Positions 16,897 through 26,200 of a stretch of DNA of 64,000 bases are shown piece after piece. How positions within the stretch are numbered: the stretch's first letter is position 1; each line of letters begins with the position of its first letter. The translations under genes were made by a program, and so were the position numbers. Under the pieces are notes generated by a model, which saw only the letters and a program-made list of their open reading frames with translations, did not search any database and was not told the DNA's origin. The DNA is from Lacinutrix jangbogonensis (GTDB lineage: Bacteria; Bacteroidota; Bacteroidia; Flavobacteriales; Flavobacteriaceae): contig NZ_JSWF01000030.1 in the NCBI RefSeq assembly GCF_000797445.1, forward strand, positions 1-64,000, in the 5' to 3' direction.

Positions 16897-17514
16897 TTAA
16901 GACTTAATCTTTTCTTTTATTGCCTTTATTTCCGCTTCCAACTTCCATACGTACTCTTGTTGTGGTAAAAAAGCAGCCATAACTTCATCCTCTGTAAATC
17001 TTGGAGTGATGTGTTGCGGACAATTCCAGTCGTAAGCTTCAATGTAAAAAATCATCATACGTTCTGGTTTAAATTGGTAGTCCTTTAAATCTAAAAGTTT
17101 ATATAATTCTGGATTTTCATTTAATTCAATAACCTCAGATTTTGCAAAAATTTTTAATCTAGTTTTTGTTGGATAATCTACCATGATTAACGATACATTA
17201 TTGTTTGTTTTCATATTACCAACAGAAACATATTGCTTGTTACCAACAAAGTCTATAAACCCAATGCGTTTGGAATCTAAAACTTTTAAAAAACCTTTTG
17301 GGCCTCCTCTATGCTGAACATAAGGATACTGCTGGGTTCCAATTGATGCCAAATAAAAACTATCCCGATTCTTGATGAAAGAAATTTCAGCTTCGGTTAG
17401 TCGATCTGCAATTCTGAATTTCTCCATGCGCTCATAACTTCTTCTACTACCCTTTAATTCTTGTAGTTTTTTTACCGATTCTGTGAATGCTATTTCTGCA
17501 AAATTTTTGGCCAT
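16897..17514 (-). CDS. Pyridoxamine 5'-phosphate oxidase-family flavoprotein
   Basis: A 205-residue split beta-barrel protein of the PNPOx-like family. YLASIGTQQYPYVQHRGGPKGFLKVLD and IGFIDFVGNKQYVSVGNMKTNNNVSLIMVDYP are the two FMN-facing strand sets of the general-stress/PNPOx-like branch (FPQ-like subgroup). The C-terminal WNCPQHITPRF is typical of this subgroup. True PdxH is unlikely because the pyridoxal-binding tail is absent. It may use F420, FMN or heme; I infer FMN. It forms part of the minus-strand accessory block between an AhpD-like gene and an alpha/beta hydrolase. Confidence 0.85.
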   Translation of the reverse strand: MAKNFAEIAFTESVKKLQELKGSRRSYERMEKFRIADRLTEAEISFIKNRDSFYLASIGTQQYPYVQHRGGPKGFLKVLDSKRIGFIDFVGNKQYVSVGNMKTNNNVSLIMVDYPTKTRLKIFAKSEVIELNENPELYKLLDLKDYQFKPERMMIFYIEAYDWNCPQHITPRFTEDEVMAAFLPQQEYVWKLEAEIKAIKEKIKS

Positions 17515-17579
17515 GATTACCTCTTGTTTAATTTTTTAAACTCTCTTTAAGTCTTTCAATTAATTTCTTCACTTTTAGG

Positions 17580-18155
17580 TTAGTTAGGTTTAATCCAAAC
17601 TCTACTAGAAAAAGCATCATCAACAGGTGTATTAAATACATGATTAAAGTAATTACTCATGGTTTTTACTCCTAAACCAGCAATAACACCTAGAATATTA
17701 TTTTGAGTATAACCAGCATCTAAAAAAGTATTGATATCTTCTAGAGATGGGTTTCCACGTTTATAAGTCATAACACGACTAAACGTACTTAATGCTTTGT
17801 ATTTTACATCTTCAATTTTGGTATTATTTCTAATGGCATCTGTAATTTCAGTAGGTACTTTACTTGCTTTATCTGCCACAAAACTATGTGCAGACATGCA
17901 GTAATCACATTCGTTTTCAAAAGCTATTGATAAGAAAATGATCTCTTGTTCTTGAGATGTAAATCCTGCGTTTTCTCTAAAGGTTTTGTATGAATGCATA
18001 TACGCGTCAAATAATGCCGTATTATTTGCCATTGTTGCATACATATTAGGAATCATTCCCATTCCTTTTTTTGCTCCTTCTAAAAGTTTAGATGATATAG
18101 CATCTGCTGTTTCAATTGTTTTTGGATCTAAAGTCATTTTTGAAATTGTATTCAT
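17580..18155 (-). CDS. Carboxymuconolactone decarboxylase/AhpD-like protein (first copy)
   Basis: A 191-residue all-helical protein. The redox/active motif ECDYCMSAHS carries C83, C86 and H90, the CxxC-x3-H of AhpD-type peroxidase partners. PNMYATMANNTALFDAYMHSYKTF is the usual N-terminal helix pair. These proteins act as thiol-disulfide or peroxide-reducing partners, or as lyases. A paralogue at 19887-20441 lies in the same block, and both may follow the TetR operators upstream. Confidence 0.88.
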   Translation of the reverse strand: MNTISKMTLDPKTIETADAISSKLLEGAKKGMGMIPNMYATMANNTALFDAYMHSYKTFRENAGFTSQEQEIIFLSIAFENECDYCMSAHSFVADKASKVPTEITDAIRNNTKIEDVKYKALSTFSRVMTYKRGNPSLEDINTFLDAGYTQNNILGVIAGLGVKTMSNYFNHVFNTPVDDAFSSRVWIKPN

Positions 18156-18188
18156 GATTTTTTCTTCTTTATTTGATTCTAATATAGG

Positions 18189-18587
18189 TTACGCTTTATC
18201 CTTTATGTTTTTTTTGAATATTAGATATAATAAGACTAAAGTCATTATTACAGGAAATTCAATTCCTCCCATGGGATGTGATTCTGAGGGTGTAAAACTC
18301 CATCTTCCCCAATGAAAAATAAATATGGCTCCAATCATTACTGGTAAATTAATAAGCGCTCCTAATTTGGTCATCCAGTCTTTATAAAATCCTCCTAAAA
18401 GAATTAATAGTGCTCCTATTGTTTCTGCTAGTGCTACCAGAAGAATTATGAATACTGGTAAACCCATCATTTCTGCTGTTCCATTTAAATCTGGGAATTT
18501 TCCAATTCCGTGGAAAAGAAATGAACTCGCTATGGCAATTCTTAAAAACCAATGAGCATGTTGTGATATATTTGTTGTTGTTTTCAT
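18189..18587 (-). CDS. DoxX-family membrane protein
   Basis: A 132-residue protein with four membrane helices: HWFLRIAIASSFLFHGIGKF, the segment around VFIILLVALAETIGALLILLGG, LGALINLPVMIGAIFIFHWG and FPVIMTLVLLYLIFK. The FHGIGKF and ETIGALLILLG signatures are those of DoxX, linked in other bacteria to thiol/redox balance in the membrane. It lies 33 bp upstream of the first AhpD-like gene, consistent with one transcript. Confidence 0.87.
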   Translation of the reverse strand: MKTTTNISQHAHWFLRIAIASSFLFHGIGKFPDLNGTAEMMGLPVFIILLVALAETIGALLILLGGFYKDWMTKLGALINLPVMIGAIFIFHWGRWSFTPSESHPMGGIEFPVIMTLVLLYLIFKKNIKDKA

Positions 18588-18602
18588 AGTTTGTTGTATT
18601 AT

Positions 18603-18740
18603 TTATTTTGATAGTGTTAATGACTCCCAATACCTAATAGTACTTATTGGTCTTTGGTATTTTCTTTTTATCCTCATAAAGCCTTCTTTTTCTATTTTTA
18701 AAAATGAAGAATTATTAGAGTTCGTGTTGTTTATATTCAT
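18603..18740 (-). CDS. Possible 45-residue hypothetical protein
   Basis: A short frame from the ATG at 18740 to the TAA at 18603: a polar Asn/Ser-rich start (MNINNTNSNNSSFLKIEKEG), then a basic FMRIKRKYQRPIS segment. The leader before the ATG is A-rich (AAAAAAAAGATC), like that of the true genes around it. It ends 16 bp before the DoxX start and has the same orientation. I do not recognise it; it could be real or the remnant of a gene. Confidence 0.35.
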   Translation of the reverse strand: MNINNTNSNNSSFLKIEKEGFMRIKRKYQRPISTIRYWESLTLSK

Positions 18741-18868
18741 GATCTTTTTTTTATGTAATTATCAGCTCGAGAAAAATATTTTTTTGTTATGAAAATTAAA
18801 AAACTCGAACTGACTATTACTATTAGCTATTAATCAGAATTATACAATGGTTTATAACATGCTACAAA

Positions 18869-19852
18869 TTATTTAATATTGTTTTTCTGTAAAAAGTTAA
18901 GAATGTAATTTGCTATTTCATCGCCTTTTTCTTCTAAAGCAAAATGTCCAGTATCGAGTAAGTGAAATTCTAAATTCTTTAAATCTTTTTTATAAGGATG
19001 TGCACCATCTGCAGGAAATATATAATCGTTCTTTCCCCAAACAATTAGAGTAGGAGGTTGATGCTCTCTAAAATACTGTTGCCATTCTGGATATAAAGGC
19101 ACGTTTGTTCTATAATCATAAAACATAGCTAATTGGATCTCGTTATTCTCTTCGCGAGTTAAATGTTGTAAATCTATATTCCAGTTGTCTGGACTAATTT
19201 TAGAGACATCTCCTACTCCATGTGTGTATTGCCATTTTAAACCATCTGGTGAATGAAAGCCTTCTAAAGGTTTTCCGTTTTCTACGGTATAATCATTCCA
19301 ATATTTTTTAATAGGAATCCAGAAATCTTTTAAGCCTTCATCGTAAGCATTCCCATTTTGAATAATTAACGATTCTATTCTTTTTGGGTGTTTAGCAGCT
19401 ATTCTAAAACCAATTGGTGCTCCATAATCCATTAAGTATAGACTGTATTTTTTTACTTTTAATTCCTTTAAAAATCCTTCAACAATATTCGACATATTAT
19501 CAAAAGTGTATTCAAAATCTTTTATTTTTGGTTGATCGCTTCTTCCAAACCCTGGGTAATCAGGAGCTAATACATGATAACGTACAGACAAGTCTGTTAT
19601 TAAATTTCGAAACATGTGTGAAGAGGTTGGGTAACCATGTAATAATAAAATGGTTGGCTTCCTTTTATCTCCAGCTTCACGATAAAATATGTTAACTCCA
19701 TGGACTTTAACATTCTTATGAGATGTTTGATACATTTCTTTTTCAATACTTGCAGTAATTTTTTCTGTAGGTTTACTAAAAGCGAACACAGTAAGTGAAA
19801 GTATTGCTATAATAGTTATTCGTAATAATGATGATTTAATTTGCGTTTTCAT
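18869..19852 (-). CDS. Exported alpha/beta hydrolase with an Asp nucleophile
   Basis: A 327-residue protein with an N-terminal signal or anchor (SLLRITIIAILSLTVFAF). The core has LLLHGYPTSSHMF (oxyanion), LAPDYPGFGRSD and the nucleophile elbow LYLMDYGAPIGFR with D142, and the catalytic His in LLDTGHFALEEKGDE. D-Y-G-A in this place is characteristic of haloalkane dehalogenase/epoxide hydrolase-type enzymes rather than Ser esterases. Unlike its relative at 16001-16870 it should act outside the cytoplasm. The substrate is unknown. Confidence 0.85.
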   Translation of the reverse strand: MKTQIKSSLLRITIIAILSLTVFAFSKPTEKITASIEKEMYQTSHKNVKVHGVNIFYREAGDKRKPTILLLHGYPTSSHMFRNLITDLSVRYHVLAPDYPGFGRSDQPKIKDFEYTFDNMSNIVEGFLKELKVKKYSLYLMDYGAPIGFRIAAKHPKRIESLIIQNGNAYDEGLKDFWIPIKKYWNDYTVENGKPLEGFHSPDGLKWQYTHGVGDVSKISPDNWNIDLQHLTREENNEIQLAMFYDYRTNVPLYPEWQQYFREHQPPTLIVWGKNDYIFPADGAHPYKKDLKNLEFHLLDTGHFALEEKGDEIANYILNFLQKNNIK

Positions 19853-19886
19853 AATTTGTATATTTATTTGGTTATTGTTTTATTAA

Positions 19887-20441
19887 TTATGCTTCTTGTA
19901 ATTGTTCAATGTTTTGTGCTTTAGGGAAGTCTATTTCAAAACCTCCATTGTGGTATATATTATTTGTAATAGTAGTTAAAGCAATTGCTCCTAATAATTC
20001 TGCAAAAGCAGTTTTTGTATATCCAGCAATGAAAAAATTGTCAATAGCATTTTGAGAAGGATGACCTTTTAAATGTATAACCTCACTTACTAATGTTACT
20101 AAGGCATTTAGTTTAGGGTTTTTAATTTCATTATATCTTATTTGAAGTGTTTCTTCTTCTGTAAATCCATTCATTTTTCCTATTGCTGTATGTGCAGATA
20201 AGCAGTATGAGCAACCGTTTGCTTGCGATGTTGCTAATGCTATAGCTTCATACTCTTTATTTGAAAATTCCCCACTCTTTAGTGTTTCAGTAAATGTTAA
20301 GAACCCTCCTAATAACTTGTCTGAAATTCCCATGGTTGCGTAAAGATTTGGTAACATGCCAATCTTACCTTTTACAGCATTAAATATGGCTTTAGAGTTT
20401 TCGTTTGCGTCTTCTAATGTTAATGGTTTTAATGTGTGCAT
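19887..20441 (-). CDS. Carboxymuconolactone decarboxylase/AhpD-like protein (second copy)
   Basis: A 184-residue helical protein with the AhpD motif NGCSYCLSAHT (C77, C80, H84), preceded by YEAIALATSQA. PNLYATMGISDKLLGGFLTF matches the first copy (17580-18155) in layout, so the two are paralogues. It lies 34 bp upstream of the exported alpha/beta hydrolase. A peroxide- or electrophile-response role is inference from the family and neighbours. Confidence 0.88.
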   Translation of the reverse strand: MHTLKPLTLEDANENSKAIFNAVKGKIGMLPNLYATMGISDKLLGGFLTFTETLKSGEFSNKEYEAIALATSQANGCSYCLSAHTAIGKMNGFTEEETLQIRYNEIKNPKLNALVTLVSEVIHLKGHPSQNAIDNFFIAGYTKTAFAELLGAIALTTITNNIYHNGGFEIDFPKAQNIEQLQEA

Positions 20442-20491
20442 AATGTTCGTTTTATTGATTTTGATTTAATTTTTGTTTTGATAATACTATC

Positions 20492-20578
20492 TTATCTGTG
20501 ACGTCTTTTACTATTCCAAGTGAAAGTTCTTGAATTCTTTATTGTATTCGAAATTTGATTGTTGTCTAGTGTTCTCAT
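20492..20578 (-). other. Unassigned 28-codon frame in the gap before the second AhpD-like gene
   Basis: The 160-bp gap between the AhpD-like gene and the NTF2-like gene holds only a short frame beginning MRTLDNNQISNTIKNSRTF and ending basic. I see no family. It may be leader sequence or a gene remnant. Confidence 0.2.
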
Positions 20579-20601
20579 GGTTTTTATTTTTTATGATTAG
20601 T

Positions 20602-21009
20602 TTATTGAAATTTTCTTTCCGATTGTTTTATTTGAAGATCATTTGCACTCATATCTCTTTTTTGCATTAATCCTTCTTTATCAAATTCCCAATGCTCATT
20701 TCCATGGGTTCTAAACCATTGTTTTGTATTGACATTCTGCCATTCATATTCAAATCGAACAGAAATTCTATTTTCAGTAAAGGACCACAAGTGTTTTTTT
20801 AATTTGTAATGTGTTTCTCTTTTCCATTTTCTTATAAGAAATTTCACTATAGATTCTCTACCTATAAACAATTCTGTTCTATTTCTCCATTCCGAATCTT
20901 TGGTATATGCCATCGAAACACGTTCTGGATTTTTACTATTCCAAGCATCTTCTGCTGCCTGTACTTTTGCTAATGCTTTTTCTTTTGTAAAAGGAGGTGA
21001 TATTTTCAT
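20602..21009 (-). CDS. NTF2-like DUF1348 protein, probable TetR target
   Basis: About 135 residues from the ATG at 21009 (MKISPPFTKEKALAKVQAAE). This is the family's own start; a longer frame to 21081 would run through a TetR operator. The fold is a cone-shaped NTF2-like barrel with EDAWNSKNPERVSMAYTKDS and SEWRNRTELFIGRESI, then WSFTENRISVRFEYEW, WFRTHGNEHWEFD and MQKRDMSAND, all typical of DUF1348. No enzymatic role is established for DUF1348. It is the first gene downstream of the regulator, with two operator copies in its leader. Confidence 0.85.
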   Translation of the reverse strand: MKISPPFTKEKALAKVQAAEDAWNSKNPERVSMAYTKDSEWRNRTELFIGRESIVKFLIRKWKRETHYKLKKHLWSFTENRISVRFEYEWQNVNTKQWFRTHGNEHWEFDKEGLMQKRDMSANDLQIKQSERKFQ

Positions 21010-21023
21010 TTCATTAATATTAT

Positions 21024-21037
21024 ACAGACAGGTCTGT
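21024..21037. promoter_or_regulatory. TetR operator copy 1: ACAGACAGGTCTGT
   Basis: Perfect 6-bp arms (ACAGAC/GTCTGT) around AG. It lies 15 bp above the ATG of the DUF1348 gene, within the leader. It is identical to copy 2 and differs from copy 3 at one centre base. Confidence 0.75.
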
Positions 21038-21087
21038 TTTTCTTGTTTATGTTTTTTCGTGTATTGTAATTTTAAATTCACAATGAT

Positions 21088-21101
21088 ACAGACAGGTCTG
21101 T
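21088..21101. promoter_or_regulatory. TetR operator copy 2: ACAGACAGGTCTGT
   Basis: It lies 64 bp from copy 1, in the gap between the tetR stop and the DUF1348 gene. On the minus strand a -7-like TATCATTG directly follows it, so a bound repressor would cover the promoter. Confidence 0.75.
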
Positions 21102-21125
21102 TTATTGTGTTTAAATTTTTTTAAT

Positions 21126-21686
21126 TTATTTTAATAAGCTGATACAAGCTCTTTTTGCGCTTTGAATTGGCCATTCATTTTTTTGAATTTGAGACAGTAT
21201 TATTGCACCTTCAATTAATATCAAAACTTCATCTCCTATATCTTCTGCTTCAGAAGCAGAAAAATTATCCGAAACCTTTAATGTATTATGAATCCAATTT
21301 CTTAATTCATTTTTGTGGTAGACGGCTTGATCTTTAATTTTATTATGATCTTTTGGTAAATCAACTATAATATTTTGCCATCCACATCCTCTAAAATCAA
21401 CCTCAGTTAACCATTCTGTTAAATAATCAAAAGTACCTGTAATTTTGTCTTCTGGTGTTTCACATTCACCAACATAAGTGTTTAATTTAGCCATCCACAT
21501 AGTGTGTCTACGAACTAAATATTCCACAGCAATTGCTTCTTTAGATCTAAAATGTTGATATAAACTTGCTTTTGCAACACCAGCTTCATCAATTATTTGA
21601 TTTATACCTGTTTGGTTATATCCATTAAAGTAAAACAATCTTGACGCTGTTTCTATTATTCTTTCTCGAACACCTTGTTTTTTCAT
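21126..21686 (-). CDS. TetR/AcrR-family transcriptional regulator
   Basis: About 186 residues from the ATG at 21686 (MKKQGVRERIIETASRLF). A start at 21704 would add six residues but falls across the -7 box, so 21686 is preferred. The N-terminal HTH is RLFYFNGYNQTGINQIIDEAGVAKASLYQHFRSKEA, classic TetR with the YQHF recognition-helix end. The C-terminal ligand domain carries two cysteines (GECETPE, RGCGWQ) that could sense electrophiles, as in NemR-type repressors; that is inference. Three copies of one 14-bp palindrome lie around it, one in its own promoter and two before the next gene, so it should repress itself and the downstream block. Confidence 0.92.
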   Translation of the reverse strand: MKKQGVRERIIETASRLFYFNGYNQTGINQIIDEAGVAKASLYQHFRSKEAIAVEYLVRRHTMWMAKLNTYVGECETPEDKITGTFDYLTEWLTEVDFRGCGWQNIIVDLPKDHNKIKDQAVYHKNELRNWIHNTLKVSDNFSASEAEDIGDEVLILIEGAIILSQIQKNEWPIQSAKRACISLLK

Positions 21687-21690
21687 GGGA

Positions 21691-21698
21691 CAAACATA
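21691..21698 (-). promoter_or_regulatory. -7 box of the tetR gene
   Basis: On the minus strand the sequence is TATGTTTG (TAnnTTTG), 4 bp before the ATG at 21686, implying a very short or absent leader. The -33 region, 18-22 nt upstream, falls inside operator copy 3. Confidence 0.5.
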
Positions 21699-21716
21699 AT
21701 ACATTTCTTAAATAAA

Positions 21717-21730
21717 ACAGACAAGTCTGT
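21717..21730. promoter_or_regulatory. TetR operator copy 3: ACAGACAAGTCTGT
   Basis: The same arms as copies 1 and 2, with AA at the centre. It lies 31 bp above the tetR ATG over the expected -33 element, which indicates autorepression. Confidence 0.75.
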
Positions 21731-21811
21731 ACTTATTTAACATTTATTTAACATTTAAGTTTTTTATCCTCATCTTAGGTTTATGTAATATTCGAAGAAT
21801 CCATTTAACAA

Positions 21812-23161
21812 CTATTCTTTTTTTTCAACTGTACTTAAACTTTCAAAATACTTTTTAAACTCATTAATATCATAAGGCTTACTTATAATTTTTTTGTTTT
21901 TATCTAAAAGGAAATAACTTGGTGTGCTTGTTACATTATATTGATTTCCAATTGTATTATTCCATTTGCCTTCACCAAATACGTGTATGAAATCTGGATA
22001 TTCAGATGTTAGATCTTTCCAATGCTTTAAATCATTATCTAAAGCCACTGCTATAACTTGTATGTCTTCTTTTTTATTAGCTTGAATAAATTCTTTTAAT
22101 AACGGAATCTCTTTTAAACAGTGAGAACATGTGGTGCTCCAAAAGAAAATTAAATAATTGTTAGAGCCATCTAGTGCACTAAGTTTAGATGTTTTCATTT
22201 TATCTTCTTTGTCTTTTACTTCTAAATTAAAATCGGGTGCTAAATTTCCAATAGACACGTTTTTAAAATAGATAATATTATTTGCGAGTACGCTGTTGTT
22301 ATTAGCAAGTGCGATATCTAATAAGTATTTAGAGCCAATGTAATTTGCCACTACTTCGTTATTTTCAACAGAAAACTGATTCCATAAAACCTCCAATAGA
22401 ATACTTTTAATTTTCGGATTGTCGCCTATAGCTTTTACAACTGTATCTACGTTTTCCATGTAGGAAGCATCGGGATTATTTTGGTCTATAAACCCAATAG
22501 TATAATCTATTGTGGTTTTTACTAAAAAATTAGAATTCTGAAGGTTTTCGTTTCCAAAATCGATATGCGATAAATAATGAGATTTTATATTTTCAGAAAA
22601 AGTACGAACGTCTTCTAAACCATTTGGCATATAAGGTCTATATGCTTTTATAAAATGATTGACTATCATGCTGTCTGAAGCTTTTTCGAAATCGTCCTGT
22701 GTGCGTTTTAGAATATTAAAAATCTTAGAGTAGCCAGTTTTGTCTTCTTTTCCCGTATTATAATAATTACGAATGCTTTTGTTTATTAGGGCAAGGCTTC
22801 GTTTATAAGAACTATAGAGTTTGTTTTCGCTGGATTTATCGAAGGTTAGACCATTTTCTAAATCGTATTTTAACTCAATATCTTCTGTATTGTTTACAAT
22901 AATATCGAAATTAAACTGGTCTTGCGGTTGTGCATATACCAAACGATAAGTTCCTGGAATAGCATTTTTATCCAGTGTAATTTCAAAAGTACCATCTTGT
23001 GCCACATCTGCATTTGCAACAAATAAAGACGTTTCTGCAGTTACACGATATAGGAAAGCGTACTCAAATTCTTTAGCAGGCGTAAACGTGCCTTTTATGG
23101 TATGCTGTGCAAATAATACAGAAGGTAATATAGCAAGTAAAAAAAGTAATTTTCTAGTCAT
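21812..23161 (-). CDS. Secreted TlpA/ResA-like thioredoxin-domain protein
   Basis: A 449-residue protein with a signal peptide (MTRKLLFLLAILPSVLFAQ). The N-terminal ~110 residues are a beta-sandwich like DUF4369 (HTIKGTFTPAKEFEYAFLYRV, AQDGTFEITLD). A helical middle follows. The C-terminal ~140 residues are an AhpC/TSA-type thioredoxin fold with GNLAPDFNLEV, the active site WSTTCSHCLKEIPLL (CxxC = CSHC) and the cis-proline loop NVTSTPSYFLLD. It should act as a periplasmic thiol-disulfide oxidoreductase. It lies outside the TetR block, 51 bp downstream of mfd on the same strand. Confidence 0.85.
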   Translation of the reverse strand: MTRKLLFLLAILPSVLFAQHTIKGTFTPAKEFEYAFLYRVTAETSLFVANADVAQDGTFEITLDKNAIPGTYRLVYAQPQDQFNFDIIVNNTEDIELKYDLENGLTFDKSSENKLYSSYKRSLALINKSIRNYYNTGKEDKTGYSKIFNILKRTQDDFEKASDSMIVNHFIKAYRPYMPNGLEDVRTFSENIKSHYLSHIDFGNENLQNSNFLVKTTIDYTIGFIDQNNPDASYMENVDTVVKAIGDNPKIKSILLEVLWNQFSVENNEVVANYIGSKYLLDIALANNNSVLANNIIYFKNVSIGNLAPDFNLEVKDKEDKMKTSKLSALDGSNNYLIFFWSTTCSHCLKEIPLLKEFIQANKKEDIQVIAVALDNDLKHWKDLTSEYPDFIHVFGEGKWNNTIGNQYNVTSTPSYFLLDKNKKIISKPYDINEFKKYFESLSTVEKKE

Positions 23162-23212
23162 TTTATTGGTTTTATTACTAGTAAGGCAAAAACTTTGCCA
23201 AGGAATAAATTT

Positions 23213-26200
23213 TTAATTCAATATTGGCTTAAGCACTGCTAATGCGTGCTCTACGGTTTTAATATTCTCAAAGGTAAGTAATAATCGTAAACCATTTCTG
23301 GTTTGCTTTTCATTCATTTTACCTGCTCTAGGATTCTGTTGTACATACTTTAGTAGCTTGGTGAAATTTGGGCTTTGGTAAAAGTGACTCTGTTGGTTAT
23401 TAATGAAATAACCAACCAACTTGCCTTTTTTCAATATCACTTTTTCGATTCCTAATTTGGTAGCCATCCATTTTAATCTCACACTGTTTAATAAATCAAC
23501 AACTTGTGTCGGTAACTCACCAAAACGGTCAACTAGTTCGGTTTCAAATTTCGCTAATTCTGCTTCAGTTTTAAAATTGTTTAGTTGTGTATAGAGGTTT
23601 AATCTTTCGGCTATATTATTTACATAATCGTCTGGAAACAGTAATTCTAAATCACTATCAAGAGTCATGTCTTTTACGTATTCTTTGTTTTCAAGATCTT
23701 CACTATAAAGCTCCTTAAACTCATTTTCTTTGAGCTCTTCAATAGCTTCATTTAATATTTTTTGATAGGTATCAAAACCAATTTCATTTATAAAACCACT
23801 TTGCTCACCACCTAATAGATCTCCAGCACCACGAATTTCTAAATCTTTCATCGCGATATTAAATCCACTTCCAAGAGCAGTAAATTGCTCTAAAGCTTGA
23901 ATACGTTTTCTGGCATCGTCTGTCATTGCAGAGTATTCTGGTGTAATAAAGTAACAGAATGCTTTTTTATTACTTCGTCCTACACGACCACGCATTTGGT
24001 GTAAATCGCTTAATCCAAAATTATTGGCATTATTAATAAAAATGGTATTTGCATTTGGCACATCAAGACCACTTTCTATAATGGTTGTACTCACTAAAAC
24101 ATCAAAAGCCCCTTCCATAAAAGCAAGCATTAATGTTTCTAGTTTTTTGCCTTCCATTTGTCCATGACCAATACCAATTTTTGCGTCTGGAACCAAACGT
24201 TGTATCATCCCAGCAACTTCCTTAATGTTTTCTATGCGATTGTGGATAAAAAATATTTGTCCACCACGTTGTATCTCATAACTCACAGCATCTCGTATAG
24301 TATCTTCACTAAAACGAATAACATTACTTTCTATGGGATAACGGTTAGGAGGAGGCGTTGTAATTACCGATAAATCGCGTGCAGCCATTAAGCTAAACTG
24401 AAGCGTTCTTGGAATAGGAGTTGCTGTTAAAGTTAAGACATCTACATTGTCTTTTATGGTTTTAAGTTTCTCTTTTACTGCAACACCAAATTTTTGTTCT
24501 TCATCAACAATAAGCAAGCCTAAGTCTTTAAATTTTACCTTTTTATTCACCAGTTGATGCGTTCCAATTATAATATCCACATGGCCTTTTTCTAACTTCT
24601 CTAAAGTTTCACGTTTTTGTTTTGCAGTACGAAAACGGTTAACATAATCTACAGTTACAGGAAATTCTTTTAAACGTTCTGTAAACGTTTTGTTATGCTG
24701 AAATGCCAATATGGTGGTAGGAACTAAAATAGCCACTTGCTTACCATTATCTACCGCTTTAAAGGCTGCACGAATAGCAACTTCTGTTTTACCAAAACCT
24801 ACATCCCCACAAATTAAACGATCCATAGGTCTCTCGCTTTCCATATCTGCTTTAATATCTGCAGTCGCAGTAATTTGGTCTGGAGTGTCTTCATAAATAA
24901 AAGACGCTTCCAGTTCGTGCTGTAAATAACTATCTGGTTTATATTGGAACCCTTTTTCTAGCTTACGTTTGGCATAGAGTTTTATTAAATTAAAGGCAAC
25001 GTGCTTAACCCTAGATTTTGTTTTCTCTTTAAGTACTTTCCACGCTTTACTTCCAAGCTTGTACACTTTAGGAGGCTTGCCATCTTTGCCGTTAAACTTC
25101 GTGATTTTATGTAAAGAGTGAATGCTTAAATATAGCACATCGCGTTCGCCATAAACCAGTTTAATGGCTTCTTGCTTTTTACCTTCTACATCTATTTTTT
25201 TTAAGCCACCAAATTTTCCAATACCATGATCTATATGGGTAACATAATCTCCAATATCAAGATTAGTAAGCTCTTTTAAAGTAATCGCTTGCTTTTTAGC
25301 ATAGCCATTTTTAAGATGAAATTTATGGTAACGCTCAAAAATTTGATGATCTGTATACACCACCATTTTATTACTGTGGTCCACAAAACCCTGAAATAAA
25401 GACAATGTAATAGTTTGGTATTTTACATCTTGCTCTACATCATCAAAAATATCTTGAAAACGTTTGGCTTGTTGTTCGCTTACACAAGCAATATAATTTG
25501 TAAAACCGTTATTATAATTGCCGTTTAGGTTATCTATTAATAAATTAAACTGCTTGTTAAAAGCAGGTTGTGGTGTGGTATTAAATATAATTTCTTCTTG
25601 AGGTTTTAGCCAAGAATCGGTACCAAACTCAACCACATTATAATCTAAAAGCTGTCTTTTTAGGAATGCTGAATTACAGAAGAGCTCTTCGGGTTCTGCA
25701 TGTTTTACTTCGGTAGAAAGGTTTTTAAAAGCGTCTTCGGCCTTAGTAAAAAATTCATCTATTCTTGAAAATAAGACTTCTACATTTTTGGTAAAAACAA
25801 CTGTTTTTGAAGCAATATATTTTAGAAAACTCTCACGAGATTCGTCTAAAAACTTGTTTTCAACATTTGGAATAATACCAATTTTTTTTATTTGTTCGTT
25901 CGAGAGTTGGGTCTCCACATCGAAGGTTCTAATACTATCAACTTCGTCTCCAAAAAACTCAATCCTATAGGGTTCATCGTGCGAGAAGGAAAATACATCT
26001 ACAATACCGCCTCTAACAGAAAACTCTCCAGGTTCTGTAACAAAATCAACACGTTTAAATTTGTACTCGAAAAGCACTTCATTTACAAAATCGATGTTTA
26101 AATCGTCTCCTACATTAATTTTTAAAGTATTCCTTTCTAGTTCTTTTCTAGTGACTACTTTCTCGAAAAGCGCATCTGGATAGGTTACAATTATCGCAGG

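Noticed and set aside
20492-20578. 28-residue ORF as a real gene
   Set aside because: No family, no clear leader and very short; kept only as a note.
20602-21081. NTF2-like protein starting at 21081
   Set aside because: The extension is translated through an operator and is unlike the family; MKISPPFTKEKA at 21009 is the normal start.
21686-21704. TetR start at 21704
   Set aside because: It overlaps the -7 box; the ATG at 21686 gives the usual TetR N-terminus.
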